Source: Myxococcota bacterium (GTDB lineage Bacteria > Myxococcota_A > UBA9160 > UBA4427). Taken from it: a stretch of 47,471 nt of DNA. The position numbers were made by a program, and so were the translations under genes. Below, one piece after another: positions 26,504 through 34,710 of this stretch. The DNA lies in the NCBI GenBank assembly GCA_029243605.1, contig JAQWRT010000022.1, positions 1-47,471 of the forward strand, in the 5' to 3' direction. Numbering within the stretch: the first letter of the stretch is position 1; each line of letters starts with the position of its first letter. The notes below the pieces were generated by a model. That model saw nothing but the letters and a program-made list of their open reading frames with translations. It was not told the origin of the DNA and ran no database searches.

Positions 26504-29044
26504 TCACTCCCCGAGGCGATTGCCACCTCGGCGAGAAGCCACCCTCAGGCGTCCCAAACCGATCAGTCCCGCCAAGCCGGTCACCAGCAGAAGAACCCGC
26601 GAAGGCTCGGGAACATAATAGGTGCCGATGAAGATGAACATTTCGTCCTCGGTGGTCACCCCGCCGTTGACCGGGCAAGCATCGCACTGGCCGCTATCGC
26701 AGAGGCCGTCGTTCCCGTTGCAAGCCACTCCGGCATTGGCGCCGCCGAAACAGGTGGTCGCCGCATCAGCACACGGACCGCCCGGAGCAAAGGGGCCGAG
26801 GCCGCCCGGCGCCGAGGGCGAAGTACTCTGGCGCTTCACCGAGGGACTCGTCGGCGTCGACCCGTTGTCGTAGACGCTGCAGTAGAGAAAGGTTCGATCT
26901 TCGGGGTTCGGGCTGTCATAGAGAACCGGCGGGCTGAAATTCAGTTGCACCGGATCCGTATAGTCCGTGCTGTAGTAGATCAACTGAGAGGGGTTTCCGG
27001 GCGAGCACCCGTCCCCGTTCGAGTCGGGGTAACAAGCAGTTTGCGGCGGCTCCCACACCCTGAACTGAACTCCCCAGCGATGGGTATGCGAATTGATATT
27101 ACTGACGTTCGCACCCTGCTCGACGGTATAGGTGCGGCAGACCTCTTGGGTCCCGTATGCGGGCACGTTTTCCGAGAAGATTGAAACCGAGTCAAAAATC
27201 GCTTGAGCCGGAAAGAGTCGATCGGCAGGACCAGCGAAGTCGATGTTCAGATACTGCTCCATGGTCGTATCCGTCGGGGTCAAATTGAACGCGTGTGAGT
27301 TCCAAGCCACCACCCCAGAACACGGGAGGACCGAGTAAACCCCCGGCGCGAACTCCGTCTCCGCATAGGGCTCCTGGGAGCCAGCGAAGCTGGGCGCGTT
27401 GGCGTTGTTTTGGCCGTAATCCGGCACGCCGAAAATTGTCGGCGGGAATGCCGAGAGACACGCCAGGGTCGGTACGACCCGGCCGCTGCAATCGTTATTG
27501 GCCCCGGTGACGGGGTCCACGGCCTTCGGGTCGCAGGGCTGCCCCTTATTCGGGCCCGCTTTATAGTCGAAAGGCCCGAAATCCTGTAGGCCATGCCCGG
27601 TGGTTGTGTCCTCGTAGCTCACGTCATAATCGCCCTGATAGATATGAATGATCGAATGATGCGATTGCGGATCTTGGACGAGAACCCGACGGTGATAGTA
27701 GAAACACTTGTCCGAGGAATTGTTGACGCCGAAGGCTCCCGGACAATCGAATTGTTCGGAAACTGGAACGATCCCAGAAGAACAGAAATCGTAATAGGTT
27801 GCCACGCAGACCTCGGTCTCGCTCTCTCCGGGCAGGTCGTACGCGGTCTGGCGGAGCTGCACGCCGGTCCCCGGGGCCGGGGGGTCGGGCGCTGGGATCT
27901 TCAGGGGCGTCGCGGGGGGCAGGCAAGTGGCGAGGAGCGCGGCGGTCCCTTCGACGACGCCGGTCTCGGGAGCCCCTCCGCGAATCCACTTGGAAACCGC
28001 TTCGAGATGATCCACCGTCAGGGGCGCACCGATGGGCGGCATGCCGTTGCCCTGGCCGGTGGGGAGCAGGGTCCCATTCGTGGCCGCCGCCATCTTTTCT
28101 TGCAAGAAGCTCGCGATCGGCTCCCCAGGCTCCACGTAATCGTGATCGGTGTAGAAATTAGTCGCCGGGATGTTGATCATGTTTGCGTACGCATTGGCCG
28201 GGGTCAGATCGAGGGTATTGCCCACGGGCACAGCGTCGTGACAGAAAAGGCATTGATAGGCGTCGGTGGCGGTGAGGCCGATGACTTCGGCTTGGATCGC
28301 CTCCCAGGTACTCCCATATTCGGGTGAGGTGCAGGCGGCCACGAGACATTGGTCGGTACACCCGTCCCCGTTGTCAAAATTACCGTCGTCGCACTCTTCA
28401 CCGAGTTCGTGCACACCGTTACCGCAAACCGGGGCTTCGCAAGCTCCGGGTGCCGATGCATTGAGGGCGGCATAGCGCCCCACCGTGTTGATGGTCACTA
28501 CGGCGTTGGCCGAAGAAAATTCTGCGCAATAGAGTTCCTGGGCGATCCAGAATTCGACGAAGACCTCGTCCTGGGGACCCAATAATTCCCAGGGCCAGTT
28601 GCTCCCGGAGGCCGAGATGGACAGACTTCCCGTCGAATAGGTCACGCTGGTGACGCCGCCGTCAGCACCGCTCACGTCCGTATACTCATAACCGCCCGCT
28701 CCGTCGGGAGCCCATTTTCCCGGGTTCAAACGGATCAACGACGTTCGGCCCTCGTTGGCTCCGGTGCCCCGCACCAAGAGTGATGTCTCCTCGACGGTCG
28801 GGTCGTGAACGACGAGAATGGAACCCTGGCCGCTGGTCACAAAGCTGAACTCCCAAGTCGACGGGTCGCCCTGGGTGATCACCGAAACGACGGTCGCTCC
28901 GATGGGGTAGGTAGCCAGATGGGCCATCGTCGCGGGCGCTGCCAGTAGAGCCAACAAAGCCAGCAGGGAAACGATACTGATCGCGCGCCCTGCATCGCGG
29001 TGGCGACGAAGAACCGTGAAAAGCGATCGGTGGACACGACCCAT
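26504..29044 (-). CDS. PEP-CTERM haem-copper monooxygenase: DUF4215 + cytochrome c-like + PHM/DBM-type domains
   Basis: 846 residues, a multidomain exported protein. Signal peptide about 20-41. An N-terminal beta domain (45-200) is unassigned. DUF4215 repeat CGNGVHELGEECDDGN at 207-222. A haem c motif CLFCH at 265-269 with a likely Met ligand in GNGMPPIG (335). From about 385 a peptidylglycine/dopamine-type copper monooxygenase: H462-H463 (SHHSIIH) and H584 (WNSHAFN) for CuH, H653 and H655 (NSHTHRW) and M802 (TTEDEMF) for CuM. All six copper ligands are present. A Cys-rich insert sits before M802. The C-terminus VPEPSRVLLLVTGLAGLIGL plus Arg cluster is a PEP-CTERM sorting signal, so the enzyme is exported and probably surface anchored. 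ATG with AGGAG 6 bases upstream. It likely heads an operon with the decahaem cytochrome and barrel. Substrate unknown. Confidence 0.87.
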   Translation of the reverse strand: MGRVHRSLFTVLRRHRDAGRAISIVSLLALLALLAAPATMAHLATYPIGATVVSVITQGDPSTWEFSFVTSGQGSILVVHDPTVEETSLLVRGTGANEGRTSLIRLNPGKWAPDGAGGYEYTDVSGADGGVTSVTYSTGSLSISASGSNWPWELLGPQDEVFVEFWIAQELYCAEFSSANAVVTINTVGRYAALNASAPGACEAPVCGNGVHELGEECDDGNFDNGDGCTDQCLVAACTSPEYGSTWEAIQAEVIGLTATDAYQCLFCHDAVPVGNTLDLTPANAYANMINIPATNFYTDHDYVEPGEPIASFLQEKMAAATNGTLLPTGQGNGMPPIGAPLTVDHLEAVSKWIRGGAPETGVVEGTAALLATCLPPATPLKIPAPDPPAPGTGVQLRQTAYDLPGESETEVCVATYYDFCSSGIVPVSEQFDCPGAFGVNNSSDKCFYYHRRVLVQDPQSHHSIIHIYQGDYDVSYEDTTTGHGLQDFGPFDYKAGPNKGQPCDPKAVDPVTGANNDCSGRVVPTLACLSAFPPTIFGVPDYGQNNANAPSFAGSQEPYAETEFAPGVYSVLPCSGVVAWNSHAFNLTPTDTTMEQYLNIDFAGPADRLFPAQAIFDSVSIFSENVPAYGTQEVCRTYTVEQGANVSNINSHTHRWGVQFRVWEPPQTACYPDSNGDGCSPGNPSQLIYYSTDYTDPVQLNFSPPVLYDSPNPEDRTFLYCSVYDNGSTPTSPSVKRQSTSPSAPGGLGPFAPGGPCADAATTCFGGANAGVACNGNDGLCDSGQCDACPVNGGVTTEDEMFIFIGTYYVPEPSRVLLLVTGLAGLIGLGRLRVASRRGGNRLGE

Positions 29045-29082
29045 TATATCTCCTCGAAAAATCGTCTAATCGGAATATTTCC

Positions 29083-29132
29083 ATTATATACTTAGGGGTT
29101 ACGATCTATCGAAAACTAATTGAAGATAGATC
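29083..29132 (-). promoter_or_regulatory. -10 box and inverted repeat upstream of the monooxygenase-Mtr block
   Basis: On the minus strand a perfect TATAAT lies at 29088-29083, about 40 bases before the ATG. No good -35 box stands at the right distance. Instead an inverted repeat, GATCTATC (29103-29110) and GATAGATC (29125-29132) with 14 bases between, covers the -35 position. This layout suits activator-dependent transcription, or a repressor site. The whole 29045-29272 gap is AT-rich near the monooxygenase and holds no gene that I can see. Confidence 0.5.
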
Positions 29133-29272
29133 TGAATTACCAGATACTAATTCGACCTCCCTTCGGGGAAGCCCTCTCCCCCAGGACGGCCTTCTCGGCC
29201 CTCCCCGGTGAGTCCGCACCCGACCCAAAGCCACTGAAGCCACTGGAGACACGCCCACGGAGCCCTGATCCC

Positions 29273-30073
29273 ATGGAAATCGACTTCGAATCCTACGAGC
29301 GCTTTGAATTCGCCCGGAATGAACGAATCCTGAAGGTGACCCTCGCGGGCCTAGGGCCCGCGAATGCCGTGGATGAGCTGATGCACCAGGAGTTCCCGCG
29401 GCTGCTTCGCGATCTTCAGGACGATGCGGCCAGCGACCTGGTGATCCTCACCGGCCGGGGCGGGGCGTTCTGTGCGGGCGGCGACATGGACTGGTTCAAG
29501 AAGATGATCGACGACCCCCGAGAGTTTCGCGGGATCCTCCCCGACGCCCGGCGCACCCTCGCTGGACTCCTCGATCTCGAGAAGCCGGTGGTCTGCCGAC
29601 TCAACGGCCACGCGGCGGGCTTCGGAGCTTCGATTGCGCTGCTCTGCGACATCGTCATCGCCGATGAGCGAGCCAAGATCGGTGACCCCCACGTGAAGGT
29701 GGGCCTCGTGGCCGGCGATGGCGGGGCGATCATCTGGCCCCAGTTGGTCGGCTACGCCCGAGCCAAGGAATACCTGCTCACGGGAGAATTGATGACGGCG
29801 ACCGCCGCGGTCGAGATGGGCCTGATCAACTACGCCGTCCCCGGTGATGAGCTGGACGCCAAGGTCGATGAAATGGTGGCCAAGGTGCTCGCCAACCCGC
29901 GCTGGGCCGTGCGCTGGACCAAAGCCGCCATCAACATTCCCTTGCGCGATAACGCGAACAAGGTCAGCGACGCCGCCTTCGCCTACGAAATGCTCACGAA
30001 TCTGACCCGTGACCGTCAGGAGGCCGTCGACGCCTTCGTGGCCAAGCGAGCCCCGAAATTCGAGGGCGAGTAG
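29273..30073 (+). CDS. enoyl-CoA hydratase/isomerase family protein
   Basis: 266 residues, crotonase fold. Oxyanion-hole elements are TGRGGAFCAGGDMDWFKKM (about 61-79) and LNGHAAGFGASIAL (about 107-120), followed by DPHVKVGLVAGDGGAIIWPQLVG where the catalytic loop sits. It hydrates or rearranges a CoA-linked unsaturated acyl chain in the cytoplasm. It shares only family-level features with the enoyl-CoA hydratase at 7.5 kb, so the two are not recent duplicates. ATG 29273 chosen because the longer frame to 29120 has no family sequence. Divergent from the monooxygenase gene; followed by a small exported protein gene after 177 bases. Confidence 0.9.
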   Translation: MEIDFESYERFEFARNERILKVTLAGLGPANAVDELMHQEFPRLLRDLQDDAASDLVILTGRGGAFCAGGDMDWFKKMIDDPREFRGILPDARRTLAGLLDLEKPVVCRLNGHAAGFGASIALLCDIVIADERAKIGDPHVKVGLVAGDGGAIIWPQLVGYARAKEYLLTGELMTATAAVEMGLINYAVPGDELDAKVDEMVAKVLANPRWAVRWTKAAINIPLRDNANKVSDAAFAYEMLTNLTRDRQEAVDAFVAKRAPKFEGE

Positions 30074-30250
30074 CCCGGAGGGCATCCTCCCAGCGCCCAA
30101 GGGCCAGGTGAGGCCCCCGATCCCCACCCTGGGCAAAGCCGGGAAAGGGCGCTTCTCGGGTCTGGACGCGGTTCGTCGCCGGGCCGAGTTTTGTGTATTT
30201 TCCGCCCGCACACCATTTCGAGAATTTGATAATCCCAGGAAGGGAACCCC

Positions 30251-30520
30251 ATGGCAAATCGCACCCTCGTTTCCGCCGGAACAACCCTACTCACCGGCCT
30301 CGCCCTGATGGCCACGCCGGCCCCGGTCCTCGCGGGTCACCATCTCGCCGAGGAAGCAGAAGCCACCGCCGACGAGCTCGAAGACAACGTCGAGCACTCC
30401 GAGGAACTTCTCGAAGACACCTACGACGAGAAGCGCAAAGAGGGCGAGAGCGTCGTGGAAGCCGCGGGCGACGCCTACGAAGCCGTTCTCGAAGCGGGCC
30501 GAGAAAAGGCCGACGACTAG
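30251..30520 (+). CDS. small acidic exported protein
   Basis: 89 residues with a clear signal peptide (cleavage near VLAGHH), then a strongly acidic, Ala/Glu-rich helical stretch with heptad-like pattern (LAEEAEATADELEDNVEHSEELLED). Mature part about 60 residues, no Cys. AGGAAGGG lies 6 bases before the ATG. I do not recognise a family; it may be a periplasmic coiled-coil or chaperone-like small protein. It ends 13 bases before a perfect stem-loop shared with the convergent DUF3604 gene. Confidence 0.75.
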   Translation: MANRTLVSAGTTLLTGLALMATPAPVLAGHHLAEEAEATADELEDNVEHSEELLEDTYDEKRKEGESVVEAAGDAYEAVLEAGREKADD

Positions 30521-30532
30521 GCGCCGAATGGA

Positions 30533-30555
30533 GCCCCTAGCCCGAGGCTAGGGGC
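30533..30555. terminator. bidirectional stem-loop between convergent genes
   Basis: GCCCCTAGCC, CGA, GGCTAGGGGC: a perfect 10-bp GC-rich stem with a 3-base loop, between the end of the small acidic protein gene and the end of the DUF3604 gene (whose TAG stop lies in the right arm). No strong T-run on either side, so termination strength is uncertain. Confidence 0.65.
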
Positions 30556-32458
30556 GGTACCAGATCGGTGACGTATAGGCGCGTTCCTGGATCCACCACG
30601 GGCCCTCAAGGGTTTCCGGATCCATGTTCAGCGCGAGGGCATCGTAGAGCGCGTGCCGGGGCGTCGGGATCTGGAGCGCACGCACGTAGTAGAAGGCGGG
30701 CTGCTCGGCGTCAAATTCCGGATCCGTCCAAGCCACCGCAAACTGGGCGCTCCCGATCGTGTTCGTATAGCGACCCGTGGTCGGGTCGACGGTATTGCCC
30801 ACCGGGGCCAACCCGCCCGCTGAATCCAGGCTCCGCGCCCCTGACCAAGCGACGTTGTAGATGCGCTCGTGGGTCTTGCCCTGGGGATCGATCCAACCCT
30901 TGATGACCTGAACCCGGTCGAGGTTGGCCCCTTTCGGATCCTTCATGACCTGGACCAGAAATGTGGGCGGCCCGCCCTCGGGCCCGCGGGCCAGCTCGCC
31001 GCCCATGGGAACGCCCTGGGCGTAGCCGACTTCGGCGATGTCGGGCGAAGCGGCTTCCACTGCGCCAAAATTCCAGCCGCCAAAAACCCGGGCCCCGATG
31101 CGCGGACCCGTAGTGGCGTAGACCTCTCGGCGGCGGAAAGCCTCAAGGATGGCTTGCCGGGTATTTTCCTCGGCCCAGACCGCGGCGAGCCCCGAGGCCG
31201 ACATCGACCAGCCCGACGGCCCAGACGCGCCCTCGGACATGCGCCAGCGTCTGGCCTTGTTCTCCGGAATTCCATCCCGAGGAAACTTGCCCCAGAAATT
31301 CGGCTCTTCGGCCGAGGCCATCCCGGTATGCGAATCCGTCGAACCGATCAGCCCGAAGCGGTAGGGGTTGAAACCGATCTTCTCTTCGATGGCGAGCCCC
31401 CGAAGCAGGGCGGGGCGGACATAATCGCCGGGCTTGGGATCGTAGGGCGGTGGGCTCTGCTCGATGTAATGGGGGTAGGTCTCGAAATCGGCGAAGGGGT
31501 CTTCCGGGGAGAAGAGGCCCAGGGTTTCCGAATCGCCCTTGAGCTGGGTCGCTTCGACGACGGGTTCCCAGCGGGCGCGCTTGCGGGCCATGGCTTCCGT
31601 GTAGGGAGCGCCGCGCAGGGTCTTGGTGTCGAACATATACCCCTTGGAGATATTCGAGTTGTGCGGGATCGCCACGAATTGCGCACCGGTGGCCTTCGTG
31701 GTCTCGTCGAGCCAGCTCCAGAGATCTTCGGGGTACATGCTCTGGGATGAGCTGAAGGGCTGAAACTTGGAGGCGACATCCGCCCCTGAACTCGTGAAGA
31801 CGACCCGGTGAAGATTCGCTCCCGACGGAATCGAACTCCACTCCCAGCCGATCAGGGCGGTGAACTTTCCGGGTTCGTTGAACTCGTCGGCGATCTGAAT
31901 CGCCTCCTGCCAGACCGTGCGCTCGATTAAATCACTGTTGGGAATGATCGAATTCGGCGGCGCGGCCGCGGCTTCCTCGACGGATTTCGTATTCGGGAGA
32001 AAAGACGCGAAAGCCGCCTGCCCCTCATCGTCCTCGACCACCCCGGTGATCCACCACTCGATATAGAGGGCGGTGAGTCGGTCGACCAGGCCGAGATCAT
32101 CGCTGGGAATTCCGCGTTCGATGATATGACGCATGACCCCGAGGTATTCGGCGTGGTCGGAGACCACCAAGAAGTCGAGGGGCGTCTCGATCTGAATCCG
32201 GCCGCGATGGTAGGCGTGCACCACGGGCAAGCCCTTGGCGTAGCGGTAGGCGGTGGCGGGATCCGCCGACATGTTGCGGTTCAAGTAGGCGTCGAAGGAG
32301 TTGCTGCTGTGCAGGTGCGTATCTCCCCAAAGCAACTGCTTGGAGCCGTCGGCGGCGGCGGGAAGGGCTGGAGCCAAGACCACAGCCAACGAGAGCAAAA
32401 AGAACAGCGGAGAAAGCAACCGAGCGGAAGGCGGCGATGGCTGGACAAACAGGGTCAT
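30548..32458 (-). CDS. DUF3604 domain protein, exported
   Basis: 636 residues. A hydrophobic export signal ends near LPAAADG, then the DUF3604 region opens with LLWGDTHLHSSNSFDAYLN, a PHP-like metal-binding start, and continues with DFLVVSDHAEYLGVMR and later IGSTDSHTGMASAEEPNFWGKF. These His/Asp clusters suggest a metal-dependent hydrolase of the amidohydrolase/PHP type. The family has no settled substrate. It lies 9 bases downstream of the ACMSD-like amidohydrolase, with GAGGA before its ATG, so both belong to one operon. Probably periplasmic. Confidence 0.88.
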   Translation of the reverse strand: MTLFVQPSPPSARLLSPLFFLLSLAVVLAPALPAAADGSKQLLWGDTHLHSSNSFDAYLNRNMSADPATAYRYAKGLPVVHAYHRGRIQIETPLDFLVVSDHAEYLGVMRHIIERGIPSDDLGLVDRLTALYIEWWITGVVEDDEGQAAFASFLPNTKSVEEAAAAPPNSIIPNSDLIERTVWQEAIQIADEFNEPGKFTALIGWEWSSIPSGANLHRVVFTSSGADVASKFQPFSSSQSMYPEDLWSWLDETTKATGAQFVAIPHNSNISKGYMFDTKTLRGAPYTEAMARKRARWEPVVEATQLKGDSETLGLFSPEDPFADFETYPHYIEQSPPPYDPKPGDYVRPALLRGLAIEEKIGFNPYRFGLIGSTDSHTGMASAEEPNFWGKFPRDGIPENKARRWRMSEGASGPSGWSMSASGLAAVWAEENTRQAILEAFRRREVYATTGPRIGARVFGGWNFGAVEAASPDIAEVGYAQGVPMGGELARGPEGGPPTFLVQVMKDPKGANLDRVQVIKGWIDPQGKTHERIYNVAWSGARSLDSAGGLAPVGNTVDPTTGRYTNTIGSAQFAVAWTDPEFDAEQPAFYYVRALQIPTPRHALYDALALNMDPETLEGPWWIQERAYTSPIWYRP

Positions 32459-32467
32459 TCGATTTCC

Positions 32468-33670
32468 TCAAGCATTTGCGAACGATGGGGATGCCGGCTG
32501 ATCGAGGCCGGCGCCCATCAGGTCGATGAAGTTGGTGTAGTAAAAGGCATCTTTCTGCGCTTCGCTCAGGCGTTCCATGCTCGCCTCGAAGCGCTTGATC
32601 GGGTTTCTGCCGCCCTCCACGTGGGGATAATCCGAGGAGAAAAGGCAGATCTCATCGGCGCTGTTCTCGATGATCCAGCCCACGTCTTCCGAAGGATAGG
32701 GGGCCACGCGAACTTGGCGGCGCACATACTCGCTCGGGCGCAGGGATAGCGCCTGCAAGCGCTCTTCGCGCTTGTGGAAAGCATCGAAGGCTGAATCGAG
32801 AAAGCGCATCCAACTCGGCAGCCAGGACGCTCCCTGTTCGAGTACGCCAAATTTGAGGTCCGGGTGCCGCTCGAGCACCCCGTCAAGAATGAGCACGGCC
32901 AAGGTCTGCATCTGGGAAGTGGGAATCGCCATATAATCCACCGAGCGGAAATTTTCGTCGCCCCCATGAAAATCCGGGACCGGGGGCCCGCCATTCTCGA
33001 AATACTCGGGGTCGAGGAGTTGGCCATCGGCCAGACGCTGCCCCCCGCCCACGTGGAAAACGATGGGAAGGCCGGCCTCTTCGGCCTGGGCCCAGACCGG
33101 GTCGAGGCCGAGATGGCTCGGGGAATGACCGCGGGGGCAACCCGAGGGAATCAGCAGAGCTTGGCAACCGAGTTCGAGGGCTTCCTCCGCGTGAGCCCGG
33201 CTCCGATCGAAATCTCGCAGGGGTACGTAGCCCGTGGCCAAGAGCCTCGGATCGGCGCTGCAGAAATCACTCATCGCACGGTTGTGCGCCTGGGCAAGGC
33301 CGTAGCCGAAGTCGACGTCGTCGGCCCGCTCGGCCGCCAGAAGTTTGCCGTTCGTAAACGTATTGAAGACGAGCTGACTGTCGAAGCCGAGCAGGTCCAG
33401 GGCGGCCGGCCGATCCTCCTTGATGAAGGAACCCGTCGCCGCCCAGTTCTTGCGCAGGAGAAGTTCTTCCTCGTCCCGGGCCCGGTAGGCGGGATCCGCG
33501 TGCTGCTCCCGAAACTTTTCGATCATGTCGGCTTCGCCCGGAGCCACGGTCGCGACATGAACCGAACCCATGCGCTCGCGCGTCTTCGCGTCGGCGTGAT
33601 CGTAGAGCCAATTCGGCAGCTCCATGATATGGCCGTCGGCGTCGTGGATCCGGCGATGGGCGTAGGGCAT
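32468..33670 (-). CDS. amidohydrolase, ACMSD-like family
   Basis: 400 residues, the metal-dependent TIM-barrel hydrolase/decarboxylase group (amidohydrolase 2). Metal ligands fit HDADGH near the N-terminus, the His in LPIVFHVGGG and the Asp/His in FSSDYPHVEGG near residue 340. Members decarboxylate or hydrolyse aromatic and related acids. Start at ATG 33670 with GGAGGA 4-5 bases upstream; an upstream in-frame extension to 33739 is unlikely. No signal peptide, so cytoplasmic. It leads the operon with the DUF3604 protein. Substrate unknown. Confidence 0.9.
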   Translation of the reverse strand: MPYAHRRIHDADGHIMELPNWLYDHADAKTRERMGSVHVATVAPGEADMIEKFREQHADPAYRARDEEELLLRKNWAATGSFIKEDRPAALDLLGFDSQLVFNTFTNGKLLAAERADDVDFGYGLAQAHNRAMSDFCSADPRLLATGYVPLRDFDRSRAHAEEALELGCQALLIPSGCPRGHSPSHLGLDPVWAQAEEAGLPIVFHVGGGQRLADGQLLDPEYFENGGPPVPDFHGGDENFRSVDYMAIPTSQMQTLAVLILDGVLERHPDLKFGVLEQGASWLPSWMRFLDSAFDAFHKREERLQALSLRPSEYVRRQVRVAPYPSEDVGWIIENSADEICLFSSDYPHVEGGRNPIKRFEASMERLSEAQKDAFYYTNFIDLMGAGLDQPASPSFANA

Positions 33671-33871
33671 CTCTTCCTCCAAGAGCAGAAGTCTAACCCT
33701 TCGCGGGACGGCTGCCCCCGCCGCGAAAGCGATTCCCAAGGCCTTGAGCCCGGCTTCACGGCCTCGGCAGAGCCGCTTCCGGTGACCTACCCTTCAGTGG
33801 CCTAACGCCCACGGCGACCCCATAGCCAGGCCATGGGCTTTGCCCAACAAAAATGGCGAGGAGATCGAACG

Positions 33872-34423
33872 ATGAGCGATGAACCTGTCACTCCCAGCGC
33901 CTTTGGCACCCGAGTCATGCGGGCGATGCGACTCGACCCAGAGCTCTACGAAGAGGTCGAGGCCGACACCGGCTCCATGGGCCAGGCCACGGCGGTGGTC
34001 GTGCTCTCGTCCCTGGCAGCGGGGCTCGGCAATCTTCACTCCGGCGGAACTTACATGATCATCGTCGGCACCCTGGCCGCTCTGGTCAGCTGGTATGTCT
34101 GGGCTCTTCTCACCTACCTGATCGGCACCCGTCTGCTTCCCGAAGCGCAAACCCGCGCCGACCAGGGGGAACTGCTGCGCACCACGGGTTTCGCGGCGGC
34201 GCCCGGTTTGCTGCGCATCTTCGGCTTGGTGCCCGGACTCACGACCTTGTCGTTTCTGGTGGCCGGGGTCTGGATGCTGATCGCCATGGTGATTGGGGTT
34301 CGCCAAGCCCTCGACTACACGAGCACCTGGCGAGCCTGGGCGGTTTGCGGCGTAGGCTGGTTGGTTCAAGCCGTCATCCTTGCCGTCATCCTCCAAGCTT
34401 TCGCCCTGCCCGACAGCCCATAA
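33872..34423 (+). CDS. Yip1-family integral membrane protein
   Basis: 183 residues with five hydrophobic spans: about 35-52, 60-85, 112-125, 128-147 and 160-178. The opening segment FGTRVMRAMRLDPELYEEVEADTGSMGQA and the span pattern match Yip1-domain proteins, which are of unknown role in bacteria. The ATG at 33872 follows GAGGAG by 8 bases. Divergent from the amidohydrolase. A short CGCC-TTCG-GGCG hairpin follows the stop. Confidence in the family is fair, function unknown. Confidence 0.75.
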   Translation: MSDEPVTPSAFGTRVMRAMRLDPELYEEVEADTGSMGQATAVVVLSSLAAGLGNLHSGGTYMIIVGTLAALVSWYVWALLTYLIGTRLLPEAQTRADQGELLRTTGFAAAPGLLRIFGLVPGLTTLSFLVAGVWMLIAMVIGVRQALDYTSTWRAWAVCGVGWLVQAVILAVILQAFALPDSP

Positions 34424-34600
34424 GTCGCGCCTTCGGGCGGGTTCCACCTCGATTCATTCCGCCATTCTTACCGCTTGGCCATCCCCGGCGTAACCCGGGC
34501 CCCATGTGCGCCGAAAGCGGACGGGTTTTCTTCGTCGAACTCTTCTATCTCTTGACACCCTGGCGGCGAGGTGAGATGAAGGGGCATGATACGCAACGGG

Positions 34601-34629
34601 TTCGATGAGTAAGCGGAGTCACTTATAAT
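34601..34629 (+). promoter_or_regulatory. candidate promoter for the exported lipoprotein gene
   Basis: TTCGAT (34601-34606), 17 bases, TATAAT (34624-34629): a perfect -10 and a weak -35. It lies 82 bases before the lipoprotein ATG in the 34424-34710 gap, which otherwise shows no gene. Confidence 0.45.
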
Positions 34630-34710
34630 TTCAAAAGCCAGCGGCCAGACCAACGCGAGCCAGGAACGAACTCGAGACGAACCAGAGATCCGCCACTGAA
34701 AAGGCAGGGT

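Noticed and set aside
34552..34580. TTGACA before the lipoprotein gene as a -35 box
   Set aside because: The -10 position reads GATGAA, a poor match; the TATAAT at 34624 with a weaker -35 fits better.
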